A stretch of 64,000 nucleotides of DNA. Source: Sphingomonas sp. G-3-2-10 (GTDB taxonomy: Bacteria > Pseudomonadota > Alphaproteobacteria > Sphingomonadales > Sphingomonadaceae). The DNA is taken from positions 1,612,001 through 1,676,000 of the forward strand of contig NZ_JABBFY010000001.1 in the NCBI RefSeq assembly GCF_012927115.1, read 5' to 3'. The translations under genes were made by a program, and so were the position numbers. The notes under the pieces were generated by a model. That model was not told the DNA's origin. It searched no databases and saw only the letters and a list, made by a program, of their open reading frames with translations. Of the stretch, positions 34,732-43,635 are shown piece after piece. Numbering within the stretch: the stretch's first letter is position 1; the number at the start of each line of letters is the position of its first letter.

Positions 34732-36312
34732 GCGGATCGCGATCACGCTCCCCTCGGCATCGCCCGACACATACAGCGTTCCATCCGATCCCGCCGCGAC
34801 GCTGGCGAAGTTGATCATCGGCCCCGCCATGTCGCCGATCGGCCCGAGGAATTTCGGCAACACGCCAACGGGCGCGCCGACCGGCAGGCTCGACGCGATG
34901 ACTTCGCGTCCACCGCCCGACAGGTCGCAGGCCACCAGCGTCTTCGCCAGCGTATCGACCAGGAACAGGCGCCCGCCCGAGATCGCCAGCCCCTCGGGCC
35001 GCTGAAGCCCGTCGATGACCGTCTCGGCCCGACCGCCGGAAAGCTTCACGACCCGCCCCGCCCCGGCCTCGGCAACGAAGACGCTGCCATCCGAAGCGAC
35101 CGCCACGCCCATCGGTTTGTCCAGTCCCGAAGCGAGTTCGGTCTCGGAGCCATTCTCCGCCGACAGCACTCGCCCGGTCCCATATTCGGCGAACACCACC
35201 GCCCCGCCCGGCGCCACATCGAGGCCCATCAGCTGGTCGTAGCCGTGGCAAAGGAAGTCGCTCTCGCCGAGCGCGGGGCGGTATCGCGCCACGCTGCCGA
35301 GTCCGGTCGTAATCACCCACTCGCCCGCCTGCGCGCCCGCCGCCACGCCGCGCATATAGCCGGGACAACCAGGGTAGAAGATCATCCCCGCCAGCGTCAG
35401 CGCACCGCCGGGAACCAGCGAATAGCCGAACGTCCCGTCGCACACGAACAGCCCGCCATCCCCGCCCACCGCCAGCCCCAGCGGCCATTGCAGCGAACGC
35501 GGCACCACCGAACGGGTCTTCCCGGGCGCAAGAATCTCGGTGATCTCGCCAGGGATGCTGGAAACGAAGATGCGCTCGCCGATGAAGGTGACGTTATCGA
35601 GCCCCGGCCCCAAATCGGCCAGCGTCTCACGCGTGCCGCTGACCGGGTCGATCCGCAGCACCTGCCCGCTCGCCACCTGCGTCGTGACGATCCGGCCCTT
35701 GCTGTCGAACTTGACTGAATCAGGCACGCCCAGATCGCCCGCAACCACTTCCGGCGCACCGCCCGCCAGATCGACCCGCCAGATCTCGTTGGTGCCCATC
35801 ACCGGGAAATACAGCTTGCCGTCCGGCCCCACCTGAAACGCATTGGCCATCGGCACATTGTCCAGGATCACCCGCGGCGCCCCGCCGTCGAGGCTCAGTT
35901 CCATGATCCGCGCGCCCACGCGGCACTCGCCTGCGAACAGGCGCCCCTGATGCCAGGTGATCGGATTGGCGACCGGCATATCGCCCTGAACGATCCGCAC
36001 CTCGCCCTTGGGTGTGCGCATGCATACCCGGCCCTCGGTGATCTCGGTGAGATAGAGATTGCCCGCTTCGTCGAACACCAGATCGTCGGGCGCGACGATG
36101 TCGCCGCCCATCGCGCTGATGACTTCGATCGCCCCGCTGTCCACGTCGATCGCGCTGACCTGACTGCCGCCGACCTGCGCGACATAGATGCGGCCATCGG
36201 CGCCCGTGGTCAGCCCGTTCGCGCCGTAAAGACGGCTCGGCTGGGTCAGCCGTTCGAAGCGCCAGCCTTCGGCGGTCCGCACCGGGCTGCCGGCATAGCG
36301 GCTCAGCTGCAT
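34723..36312 (-). CDS. SMP-30/NHL-type beta-propeller protein
   Basis: A 529-residue protein that appears to hold two consecutive SMP-30/gluconolactonase-like beta-propellers. Each has repeated blades with IYVAQ, LYLTEI, LYFPV, LFVCDG, VFVAEAG and LYVSGD turns. Such proteins are lactonases or esterases that use a bound divalent metal. Lactone hydrolysis after the Baeyer-Villiger enzyme encoded three genes upstream would fit, but this is inference. The start is ATG 36312, two bases after the aldehyde dehydrogenase stop. A longer upstream frame is a shadow. No signal peptide is visible. Confidence 0.78.
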   Translation of the reverse strand: MQLSRYAGSPVRTAEGWRFERLTQPSRLYGANGLTTGADGRIYVAQVGGSQVSAIDVDSGAIEVISAMGGDIVAPDDLVFDEAGNLYLTEITEGRVCMRTPKGEVRIVQGDMPVANPITWHQGRLFAGECRVGARIMELSLDGGAPRVILDNVPMANAFQVGPDGKLYFPVMGTNEIWRVDLAGGAPEVVAGDLGVPDSVKFDSKGRIVTTQVASGQVLRIDPVSGTRETLADLGPGLDNVTFIGERIFVSSIPGEITEILAPGKTRSVVPRSLQWPLGLAVGGDGGLFVCDGTFGYSLVPGGALTLAGMIFYPGCPGYMRGVAAGAQAGEWVITTGLGSVARYRPALGESDFLCHGYDQLMGLDVAPGGAVVFAEYGTGRVLSAENGSETELASGLDKPMGVAVASDGSVFVAEAGAGRVVKLSGGRAETVIDGLQRPEGLAISGGRLFLVDTLAKTLVACDLSGGGREVIASSLPVGAPVGVLPKFLGPIGDMAGPMINFASVAAGSDGTLYVSGDAEGSVIAIRSA

Positions 36313-36313
36313 G

Positions 36314-37735
36314 TCAGTCCGCTCCATAGCCGAGCAGCGACTTGGTCTCGAGATATTCGAGGAAGCCGTGCGGACCCCATTCGCGGCCATTGCCGCTGCG
36401 CTTGTAGCCGCCGAACGGCGCGTGGAAATCGAACCCGCCATTCATGCTGATCCACCCCGTCCGCATCCGCCGCGCCACTGCGCGGACCTGCTTCAGATCG
36501 GTGCCGTTGACGTAACCGGCGAGGCCGAAATTGGTATCGTTGGCGATCTCTACCGCATGGTCGATGTCGTCATAGGCGATGATCACCAGCACCGGCCCGA
36601 AGATCTCCTCGCGGGCGATCACCATATCGTTGGTGCCGACGAACACGGTCGGCTTCACGAACCAGCCCCTGTCCAGCCCGTCCGGCCGCCCCGGCCCGCC
36701 CGCGACCAGCGTCGCGCCTTCCTCCAGCCCCTTGCGGATATAATCCTGGATGATGTTGTATTGGCCCTTCGAGACCACCGGTCCCATCGCCACCGCGCCC
36801 GTCGGATCGCCAACGGTGACAGCCTCAGCCGCCGCCTTCGCCGCCGCGACCGCTTCGTCCAGCCGCGAGGCGGGCACCAGCAGCCGCGACCCCGCGCTGC
36901 ATGTCTGGCCCGAATTGCCCATCATCCCCGCCGTCGCCCCCGCGACATTGGCCGCGAGCGCATCGTCGTCGAGCACGATGAACGCGCTCTTGCCGCCCAG
37001 CTCCAGCCCGACGCGCTTCACCGTGGTCGCGGCATCCTTCTGGATCTGCACCCCGACCGGCTCGGAGCCGGTGAAGGAGACCATGTCGACATCGTCATGG
37101 GTGGACAGCGCCGTGCCGATCACCGCGCCGCTGCCCTGAACCATGTTGAACACGCCCGCCGGCACCCCCGCCTTGTCGAGGATCTCGGCAAGGATCTGCG
37201 CCGAGAAGGGCGCCAACTGAGGCGGCTTCAGGATCATCGTGCAGCCGGTGGCCAGCGCCGGGAAGATCTTCACGCAGGTCTGGTTCATCGGCCAGTTCCA
37301 CGGCGTGATCAGCGCGCACACGCCGATCGGCTCCTTCGCGACGATCGTGTCGCCGTGCCGCTCGTCGAAGACGAAGTCGCGCAGCACTTCGATCGCAGTC
37401 TGGAGATGCCCCGCACCCAGCCCGACATGGAAGCCATGCGCGAGGCCCGACGGCGCGCCCATCTCCTCGATGATCGCATCGCCCAGCTCGGTCTGGCGCT
37501 TCGCATATTCGGCCTGAATCGCACCGAGCAGATCGAGCCGCTGCTCGCGCGTCGTCTGCGACCATCCGGCAAAGGCCCGGCGCGCCGCCGCGACTGCCCG
37601 ATCCACATCGGCAGCCGATCCGAGCGAGATGCGCCCGGCGACCTGCTCGGTCGCGGGATTGATCACCTCCGCTGTCTTCGGCTCGGCCGGATCGACCCAG
37701 CGGCCGTCGATGTAGAACTTCAGATAGTCGCGCAT
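36314..37735 (-). CDS. NAD(P)-dependent aldehyde dehydrogenase
   Basis: A 473-residue aldehyde dehydrogenase. It has TPWNWPMNQ, VGLELGGKSAFIV (catalytic Glu245), GNSGQTCSAGSR (nucleophile Cys279) and the C-terminal FGGYKRSGNGREWG. It would oxidise an aldehyde intermediate to the acid, possibly one produced by the TPP enzyme upstream. The ATG at 37735 is followed by MRDYLKFYIDG. Only 1 base separates its stop from the SMP-30 start codon. A long palindromic repeat separates it from the TPP enzyme gene. Confidence 0.93.
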   Translation of the reverse strand: MRDYLKFYIDGRWVDPAEPKTAEVINPATEQVAGRISLGSAADVDRAVAAARRAFAGWSQTTREQRLDLLGAIQAEYAKRQTELGDAIIEEMGAPSGLAHGFHVGLGAGHLQTAIEVLRDFVFDERHGDTIVAKEPIGVCALITPWNWPMNQTCVKIFPALATGCTMILKPPQLAPFSAQILAEILDKAGVPAGVFNMVQGSGAVIGTALSTHDDVDMVSFTGSEPVGVQIQKDAATTVKRVGLELGGKSAFIVLDDDALAANVAGATAGMMGNSGQTCSAGSRLLVPASRLDEAVAAAKAAAEAVTVGDPTGAVAMGPVVSKGQYNIIQDYIRKGLEEGATLVAGGPGRPDGLDRGWFVKPTVFVGTNDMVIAREEIFGPVLVIIAYDDIDHAVEIANDTNFGLAGYVNGTDLKQVRAVARRMRTGWISMNGGFDFHAPFGGYKRSGNGREWGPHGFLEYLETKSLLGYGAD

Positions 37736-37759
37736 GGGCCTCTCCGTTCTCTTCTTCTG

Positions 37760-37862
37760 AAGCCCCTCCTCTTCAGAGGAGGGGTTTGGGGTGGAGGACT
37801 CATGAAGGCCGCGCCCGGGGCGACCGCCCCACCCCAACCCCTCCCCTGAAGGGGAGGGGCTT
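37760..37862. repeat. Long imperfect palindrome upstream of aldehyde dehydrogenase gene
   Basis: The left arm (37760-37795) begins AAGCCCCTCCTCTTCAGAGG and continues as GGGGTTTGGGGTGG. The right arm (37829-37862) is its reverse complement with a few changes and one gap. Each arm also forms its own small hairpin (CCCCTCCTCTTCAGAGGAGGGG; CCCCTCCCCTGAAGGGGAGGGG, shown here only as stems). It is a REP/MITE-like element inside a gene run. Confidence 0.7.
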
Positions 37863-37873
37863 TTCTCAGTCCG

Positions 37874-39670
37874 TCACTGCGTCCCTTCGGCGTACCAAGT
37901 GCGGAACTTGTCGTATTTGGGCATCTCTTCGGAGTTCGCCTTGGGATCGATCGGCACATGGATTACCGCCGGACCACCATGCGCATAAGCACGGGCGATC
38001 GCGGGGCCGATCTCGTCCACCGTCGTCACATATTCGCCGTACGCCCCCAGCCCCTCGGCGATCTTGTCGAAGCGGACCTTGTTGCTCCAGTGCGTCCCGG
38101 TCTCCGCCGTGCCCGGCCCGAAGGTGCGCTTGTACACGCCGACTTCGAGACCCCATTGGAAGTCCACCGCCACCACGCAAACCAGCGGCAGGTTGCGCCG
38201 CACAGCGACTTCCAGCTCGCCGATATGGAACAGGAAGGACGAGTCCGATGTCACCAGCATCCCCGGACGCACCACGCCAGTCTCCGCCGCATCCGCCAGC
38301 ATCGCGCCAGTCGCGTAAGGCAGGCCGGTGCCGATATGCCCGTAATTCTGGTTCCAGATCACGTCGTTCGGCTTGCACTGGTTATAGGTCCAGCCGAAAA
38401 TCACCGACGCCCCGCCATCGCGGATCATGATGCCGTCCTTGGGGAAAGCTTTCGTGGCCTCGACGATGAAGCGCGAGGTGTGGATCGGCACGTCGCCGGT
38501 GCCGTCACTCTTGGTCAGCGTCTCTTCGGCCAGGCTGTCCAACTCCGCCTGACCATCGCGCATGAACTTCGCCAGCTGCTCGCCCGCCGGGCGCCCCTTG
38601 CCCAGCGCGCGGCTGAGCTGCGGCACCACCGCGCGGACGTCGCCGACCAGCGGCACGTCGATCGGGCGATTGACGCCGATCGCGGTCGGGTCCTGCTGGA
38701 CATAGATCCACTTCCGATCCGCCTCACCGGCATACCAGTGCCGCCAGCGCCCGAAATGGACCGGCTCGCCCAGTTCGGTGCCCAGCGCGACGACGCAATC
38801 CGATTCCTCCACCGCTTCGATCGACGCGTCGGAGAAGACGTACTGGAAGGTGCGATCCTCGATCCCCTTGATATAGCTGGTCCCGCCCGATGTCTGGATC
38901 ACCGGACAGTTCATCAGCTCGGCCAGTTCCTTCACCTTCGCGCCGGACTTGGTCGTATGGACCGCATGGCCGACCAGCAGGATCGGGTTTTTCGCCTTCA
39001 GGATCAGTTCGGCGGCTTCGGCGATCCGGTCGCCATCCGCACCCTGATTGGTCAGGCGATAACGGTGCGGCGGCAGCACCTCCGGAACGTCCAGCTCTTC
39101 CAGAATGATATGGCTCGGATATTCGACATAAGTCGGCCCCGGCGTGCCCGACATGGCAACGCGGATCGCTTCGCGGATCACTTCGTCGGTCTGGTCGGCA
39201 TATTCGATCGCGCCCGAATATTTGACCGAATCCTCGATCATCGGCTCCTGCCGGACGAACTGGATGCGGCCGCGGCGAACGCGCCGTTCGGTGACGCGCG
39301 CGCGCTGGCCGCCAAGGAAGATCACCGGGGAATTCTCGACCTTGCAGCACTGGATCGCGGGCATCATGTTCGCCAGACCCGGCCCGAGCGTGCCGAAGCA
39401 CAAGGCCGGCTTGCCGGTAATGCGCGATGCCGCTTCGGCCATGAACCCGGCCGCCGCCTCATGATGCGGCGACACCACGGTCCAGCCACGCTGCTCGGCT
39501 TCGAGGCACAGATGCACGAAGTTCGGATCGGGAATGCCGAACAGCGTTTTGATCCCCTCCGCTTCGAACAGATCGAGGATGCGCTTGTAAACCGGCGTGC
39601 CGCCCGCCTTCAGCTTGAGTTCGGAAGTGGCGGTGACCGGCGCGGCCGGCTTGGGATCGTCGTAGCTCAT
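37874..39670 (-). CDS. Thiamine-diphosphate-dependent enzyme, acetolactate-synthase-like
   Basis: A 598-residue three-domain TPP enzyme. The N-terminal Pyr domain has the cofactor-activating Glu in SPHHEAAAGFMAEA, the middle domain is Rossmann-like (LVGHAVHTT), and the C-terminal PP domain follows. The metal-binding segment is TSDSSFLFHIGELEVAVRRN followed by LPLVCVVAVDFQWG. The canonical GDG is SDS and the NN is VD, so the divalent-metal ligands are altered but an Asp is kept at each key place. Likely reactions are decarboxylation of a 2-oxo acid or cleavage of a 2-hydroxyacyl compound. It is upstream of aldehyde dehydrogenase, which fits an aldehyde product. Confidence 0.85.
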   Translation of the reverse strand: MSYDDPKPAAPVTATSELKLKAGGTPVYKRILDLFEAEGIKTLFGIPDPNFVHLCLEAEQRGWTVVSPHHEAAAGFMAEAASRITGKPALCFGTLGPGLANMMPAIQCCKVENSPVIFLGGQRARVTERRVRRGRIQFVRQEPMIEDSVKYSGAIEYADQTDEVIREAIRVAMSGTPGPTYVEYPSHIILEELDVPEVLPPHRYRLTNQGADGDRIAEAAELILKAKNPILLVGHAVHTTKSGAKVKELAELMNCPVIQTSGGTSYIKGIEDRTFQYVFSDASIEAVEESDCVVALGTELGEPVHFGRWRHWYAGEADRKWIYVQQDPTAIGVNRPIDVPLVGDVRAVVPQLSRALGKGRPAGEQLAKFMRDGQAELDSLAEETLTKSDGTGDVPIHTSRFIVEATKAFPKDGIMIRDGGASVIFGWTYNQCKPNDVIWNQNYGHIGTGLPYATGAMLADAAETGVVRPGMLVTSDSSFLFHIGELEVAVRRNLPLVCVVAVDFQWGLEVGVYKRTFGPGTAETGTHWSNKVRFDKIAEGLGAYGEYVTTVDEIGPAIARAYAHGGPAVIHVPIDPKANSEEMPKYDKFRTWYAEGTQ

Positions 39671-39690
39671 GTCTTACCCCTGACTATGCC

Positions 39691-41076
39691 TCAGTCCTGA
39701 TCGGGCAGCAGGCGCGGTGCGCCCCGGCCCATGAACGCGGCGAGATTGCGATGAAGGTTGATGACCTTCTGTTCCTGATGCGGATTGGGCAGCGGGCCGC
39801 GAAAGCCGCTCGATTTCATGCCCTTGTGGACGAACGCCATGTTGGAGAAGTCCTGTTCGAGGACGAGGCCCCAATTCTCGGCGGTAGGCTCGGAATAGAC
39901 CCACTCGGTCTCGGGTTCCTCGCCGTCCGGAAAGCGTTCGAGCGCATAGGCTTCGAATACGCATTTGTCGGGATCGTCGCCGTACGGGCGGACGCGATAG
40001 CAAAGCCCGAAGGTCACGCCGTGCAGGATGTTCTGATTGGGCCACAGCCCCCAGGCGAGTCCCGCCTCGGTCATCACTTCGGGCGGCACGTCGGGCCAGA
40101 TCACGCCGCGCGCGGCGTCGTCGGCCTTGGCCGATTTCATCCAGTGCGCGATCACTTCGCCGACCGACGATCCCTCGGGCAATTCGTCGACCAGCCGGCT
40201 CGCAGCCTTCACCAGCGTGTCGGTCGAGGCCGAATAGTTGATCGTCTCGTAATTCTCGCGGATCAGTTCGTAGGTCGAGATGCGCGGATCGTCGCCCTTG
40301 CCTGCGCGCGTCGTGCCCGAAGCCTGCGACGCATCGTCGGACCGCGTGTCATATCCGCTGACCGAGTGCAGGCCGTACTGCTTCGAAAAGGCGTAGTAGC
40401 TGCCGTAGGCCAGCAACTGGGTGTGCGTGCCCGCGACGTGATAGGGCTCCAGAAACGCTTCGAGCGCGGTCTTCCAGTTGCATGGATAGATCGCCCATTG
40501 GCGCCATTTGTAGCGCATCTTCTCCAGCTCGAAATGATCGAGCAGTTCGCCGGCACGGCCCATCCATTCCTTCAGCGGAACGCAATCCGGGTCCATGTTG
40601 ATGTAGATGAACCCGCCCCAGACATCGACCTTCACTTCGGAAAGGCAGGTCATCTCGGGCGTCAGTTTGTGGTGCCAGTCCTGCGGATCGAGGATGTAGA
40701 TGTTGTTGCCGTCCTGATCGAACGACCAGCCGTGGAAACCGCAGACGAAGCTCTTGCGGTTGTTGCCGCGCACATCGTGGACGCGGCCCGGCAGCATCTC
40801 CGGCACGCTGACCAGCTGGCGGCCGCGATGCGGGCAGACATTGTGGAACGCCCGAAGCGTCCCGTCGTCCTTGCGCAACACGACGATCGATTCATCGGCG
40901 ACGTCATAGGTCAACCAGTCGCCCGGGTTGGGCAGGTCGCTCTCGCGCTCGACCATCTGCCACACCTTGGGCCAGAGCAGCTTCTTCTCGTCCTGAAGAT
41001 AGTCGCGCGAAAGGAACGCTTCGGTCGGATAGGTGACCAGCCGTTCGGCATCCATATCCTCGGGCGTGATCGTCAT
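39691..41076 (-). CDS. Rieske non-haem iron oxygenase, alpha subunit
   Basis: A 461-residue ring-hydroxylating or demethylating oxygenase. The Rieske centre is CPHRGR (Cys81, His83) and CGFHGW (Cys112, His115). The catalytic iron ligands are in EPYHVAGTH (His213, His218), with a C-terminal Asp ligand expected. No beta subunit, ferredoxin or reductase is adjacent, so electrons must come from genes elsewhere. ATG 41076 overlaps the Baeyer-Villiger monooxygenase stop (ATGA), making the two oxygenases translationally coupled. It is 45-50% similar by eye to the second Rieske enzyme of the window (57532-58902) in motif regions. Confidence 0.92.
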   Translation of the reverse strand: MTITPEDMDAERLVTYPTEAFLSRDYLQDEKKLLWPKVWQMVERESDLPNPGDWLTYDVADESIVVLRKDDGTLRAFHNVCPHRGRQLVSVPEMLPGRVHDVRGNNRKSFVCGFHGWSFDQDGNNIYILDPQDWHHKLTPEMTCLSEVKVDVWGGFIYINMDPDCVPLKEWMGRAGELLDHFELEKMRYKWRQWAIYPCNWKTALEAFLEPYHVAGTHTQLLAYGSYYAFSKQYGLHSVSGYDTRSDDASQASGTTRAGKGDDPRISTYELIRENYETINYSASTDTLVKAASRLVDELPEGSSVGEVIAHWMKSAKADDAARGVIWPDVPPEVMTEAGLAWGLWPNQNILHGVTFGLCYRVRPYGDDPDKCVFEAYALERFPDGEEPETEWVYSEPTAENWGLVLEQDFSNMAFVHKGMKSSGFRGPLPNPHQEQKVINLHRNLAAFMGRGAPRLLPDQD

Positions 41077-42899
41077 GACAGCGTGAGCCCCTTCATGTCG
41101 CCCTCGCTGCGCCACGTCTCCAGCAGCGCACTGAACGCCGCCCAGCCATGACCATAGCCGCGGAACAGCGCCCATTTGGGCTTCGCCTCGCCCTCATTGT
41201 TGAAATAGCTGGGCGGGCATTCGAGGTTGAAGGCCGAGAGATCGATCTCGATCTCCTCGAAATGGCGGACATAATCGGCCTGCGCTTCTGCGCTGGGTTC
41301 GACCGAGCTCGCGCCGCGCTTCAGCGTTTCGGCGATGATATGGGCGATATGCTCGCCCTGCCCACCGAACTGGTTAGTCACGGTCGCGTTCAGCCCGCCC
41401 TGAATATAGCCGATATAGAATTGGTTCGGGAAACCGTGGGTCATCGTGCCGTGGAGCGTCTTGGGTCCGTCGCGCCATGCGTCATAGATCGACACGCCGT
41501 CGCGGCCTTCCACCACGTCCATGCCCCAGCGCCGTTCGAGGTCGCTGGTCACTTCGAAACCGCTGGCGAAGATCACGCAATCGACCGGATATTCCTTGCC
41601 GTTGGCGATGAAGCCGGTCTCGGTCAGTTCCTGCAGCCCGCGCGTCGCCGACACGTCGATCAGCTCGACATTGGACCGGTTGAAGGTCGGGTAGAATTCG
41701 TCGCTGGAAAGCGGCCGCTTGCAGAGGAAGCGATAGTAAGGCTTGAGCGCTTCGGCGGTCGCCGGGTCCTCGACCAGCGATTCCACGCGGCGGCGCAGGC
41801 GGTCCATGACGCGGTAATCGACGCTTTCGCGCTTCGCCATGAATTCCTCGATCGACAGCGCGGGCCAGCCTTCGCCTTCCAGCTCGGCGGCCAGATTGCG
41901 CGCCACTTCGGTCCAGATGTCGCAGATCAGATCCGGATCGCCCGGCCCTAGCCCTTCCATCGCCGCCTTGTGGAAATTGGCTTGCCGCGCCGCTTGCCAG
42001 CCCGGCTCCAGCGAAGCTGCCCAGTCGGCGTCGGTCGGTGGATTGGGCCGTTCGTCCACGCTCGAGGGCGTGCGCTGCACGACGTAGAGGTGCTTCGCAT
42101 ACTTGCCGAGATGCGGCACCGCCTGAATCGCAGTCGCGCCGGTACCGACGATCGCCACGCGCTTGTCGGCCAGCCGGTCGAGCACCGGGCTGGCATGGCT
42201 GCCGCCGGTATAGCCATAGTCCCAGCGCGAGGTATGGAAGATCTTGCCCTTGAACGCGTCGATCCCCGCCACCGCCGGCAGCTTGGGCATGTTGAGCACG
42301 CCCGCGGCGATGATCACGAAGCGCGCGAGAATCTCGTCGCCGCGATTGGTGCCGACGCGCCAGCGGTTGATGCTGGCGTCCCAGCGCAGAGTGTTCGCCA
42401 GCGTGTGGAACAGCGCCTTGTCGGCAAAGCCGAACCGGTCGGCGATCGCCTTGGCGTAACCGTGAATCTCGCTACCGTCGGAGAACTTCTTCGAGGGCAT
42501 GAAGCCCATCTCTTCGAGCAGCGGGAGGTAGCAATAGGCGTCGTTGTCGCACTGGATTCCGGGATAGCGGTTCCAGTACCAGACGCCGCCGAAATCGCCC
42601 GCGCTGTCGATATTGCGGAAATTCGTCACCCCCGATTTGGTCAGGTGATAGGCCGCCATGATCCCGCCCCAGCCCGCGCCGAGGATGACCACGTCGGTCT
42701 CCTCGCGGATCGGCTCGCGAGGCACCAGCGGTTGGTGCGGATCGGCGGCGAAATTCTCGACGATGCCGCCGGTGGGGCGGACATATTGGGTCTGGCCTTC
42801 GCCGCGCAGCCGCTTCTCGCGCTCCTCGCGATACTTTTCGCGCAGCGCCGGGATATCGATCTGATCGGGCGCAACGGTCCCTGTCGGCTGGCAGCCCAT
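41073..42899 (-). CDS. Baeyer-Villiger-type flavin monooxygenase
   Basis: A 608-residue class B flavoprotein monooxygenase. The FAD motif is GAGWGG (74-79), the NADPH Rossmann motif GTGATA (252-257), and the Baeyer-Villiger fingerprint FKGKIFHTSRW (216-226) between them. It would insert an oxygen next to a ketone to give an ester or lactone. The 65-residue N-terminal extension before the first Rossmann motif is typical of cyclododecanone/steroid-type enzymes. I chose ATG 42899 because AGGAG precedes it; the ATG at 42944 lacks one. The next gene on the transcript is a Rieske oxygenase. Confidence 0.9.
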   Translation of the reverse strand: MGCQPTGTVAPDQIDIPALREKYREEREKRLRGEGQTQYVRPTGGIVENFAADPHQPLVPREPIREETDVVILGAGWGGIMAAYHLTKSGVTNFRNIDSAGDFGGVWYWNRYPGIQCDNDAYCYLPLLEEMGFMPSKKFSDGSEIHGYAKAIADRFGFADKALFHTLANTLRWDASINRWRVGTNRGDEILARFVIIAAGVLNMPKLPAVAGIDAFKGKIFHTSRWDYGYTGGSHASPVLDRLADKRVAIVGTGATAIQAVPHLGKYAKHLYVVQRTPSSVDERPNPPTDADWAASLEPGWQAARQANFHKAAMEGLGPGDPDLICDIWTEVARNLAAELEGEGWPALSIEEFMAKRESVDYRVMDRLRRRVESLVEDPATAEALKPYYRFLCKRPLSSDEFYPTFNRSNVELIDVSATRGLQELTETGFIANGKEYPVDCVIFASGFEVTSDLERRWGMDVVEGRDGVSIYDAWRDGPKTLHGTMTHGFPNQFYIGYIQGGLNATVTNQFGGQGEHIAHIIAETLKRGASSVEPSAEAQADYVRHFEEIEIDLSAFNLECPPSYFNNEGEAKPKWALFRGYGHGWAAFSALLETWRSEGDMKGLTLS

Positions 42900-43053
42900 A
42901 TCCACTCCTGAAACCCGTTTCTTGCCGGCGCTGATAATCAACACTGGTGTTTATTTACAAGGCGAGGTCATTTGCCCCTGAGCCGCCAAACTACACGGTT
43001 TTCCGCGGTTTCCGCGGGGTTGGGCGGCGATTTCGCCGGAGCGATATGTCGGC
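42900..43053 (-). promoter_or_regulatory. Probable promoter region of the Baeyer-Villiger/Rieske operon
   Basis: A 154-base gap. AACAC-TG-GTGTT lies at about 42943-42954 next to AT-rich sequence. A copy of the shared motif TCGCCGGAGCGA (one mismatch to the consensus) lies at 43033-43044, 133 bases upstream of the start codon. A TTCCGCGG repeat is present near 42999-43017. Confidence 0.45.
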
Positions 43054-43545
43054 TCAGGCCGGGCGGACATAGGTCGGCTCGTCCTGGCCGGGCGCGCCCG
43101 GAAAGGCGCCGTAATCGGGCGTATCGACGAACGCGGCGGAAAGGTCGGCCGGGCCGCGATATTTGAAGCTCCAGTGCCGCCACGCATAGCGCCAGCGATC
43201 ACCTTCCTCGACATAGCGGTCGTGATAGACGCCGATCGTCATCGCCGAACTGCCATCGAGCATCTTGGCGAACTCGATCATATGCACCCGCCCGCTCGCG
43301 CCAACTTCGGCCAGCTCGATCATCGCAGGCAATGTGACGAGCTGGATCTTCTCGCACCGCCCGAGCAGCTTCGGACAGGTCTCGGCGATCATCGCGCGAG
43401 ACTTGAGGTGCATCCCCGCGATCTTCCATTCGCCATCGCTGGCGAAGCAATCGCCGAAGCTCTCCGCATCCTGCCGCCACACCGCGTCCATGAAGCGCCC
43501 GTGCAATTGCCGGATGCCGCAATCGGCGCTCACCAAATCCGTCAT
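43054..43545 (-). CDS. SnoaL-like (NTF2-fold) protein 1
   Basis: A 163-residue protein of the SnoaL/ketosteroid-isomerase fold. The N-terminal helix pattern is IRQLHGRFMDAVWRQDAESF followed by GDCFASDGEW, and the beta sheet ends YEEGDRWRYAWRHWSFKY-like. Members are isomerases, cyclases, dehydratases or non-catalytic partners. The first of three related genes on the minus strand, it is separated from the next by 90 bases holding an exact copy of the TCGCC-GG-GGCGA motif. Its job is probably a step on the cyclic substrate of the neighbouring oxygenases. Confidence 0.78.
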   Translation of the reverse strand: MTDLVSADCGIRQLHGRFMDAVWRQDAESFGDCFASDGEWKIAGMHLKSRAMIAETCPKLLGRCEKIQLVTLPAMIELAEVGASGRVHMIEFAKMLDGSSAMTIGVYHDRYVEEGDRWRYAWRHWSFKYRGPADLSAAFVDTPDYGAFPGAPGQDEPTYVRPA

Positions 43546-43616
43546 CGCTGTTCCCCTGATCCGATGCGGGGAGACTAGCGGCGGAACACCGCGACCGGGA
43601 CGCCCGGCCGCGAATA

Positions 43617-43628
43617 TCGCCGGGGCGA
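43617..43628. promoter_or_regulatory. Shared operator-like motif, copy upstream of SnoaL-like gene 1
   Basis: TCGCC-GG-GGCGA, exact inverted repeat, 71 bases upstream of the start at 43545. Other copies lie at 50583 and 53141 (exact), 46564 and 43033 (one mismatch). Confidence 0.5.
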
Positions 43629-43635
43629 CGCGCGC

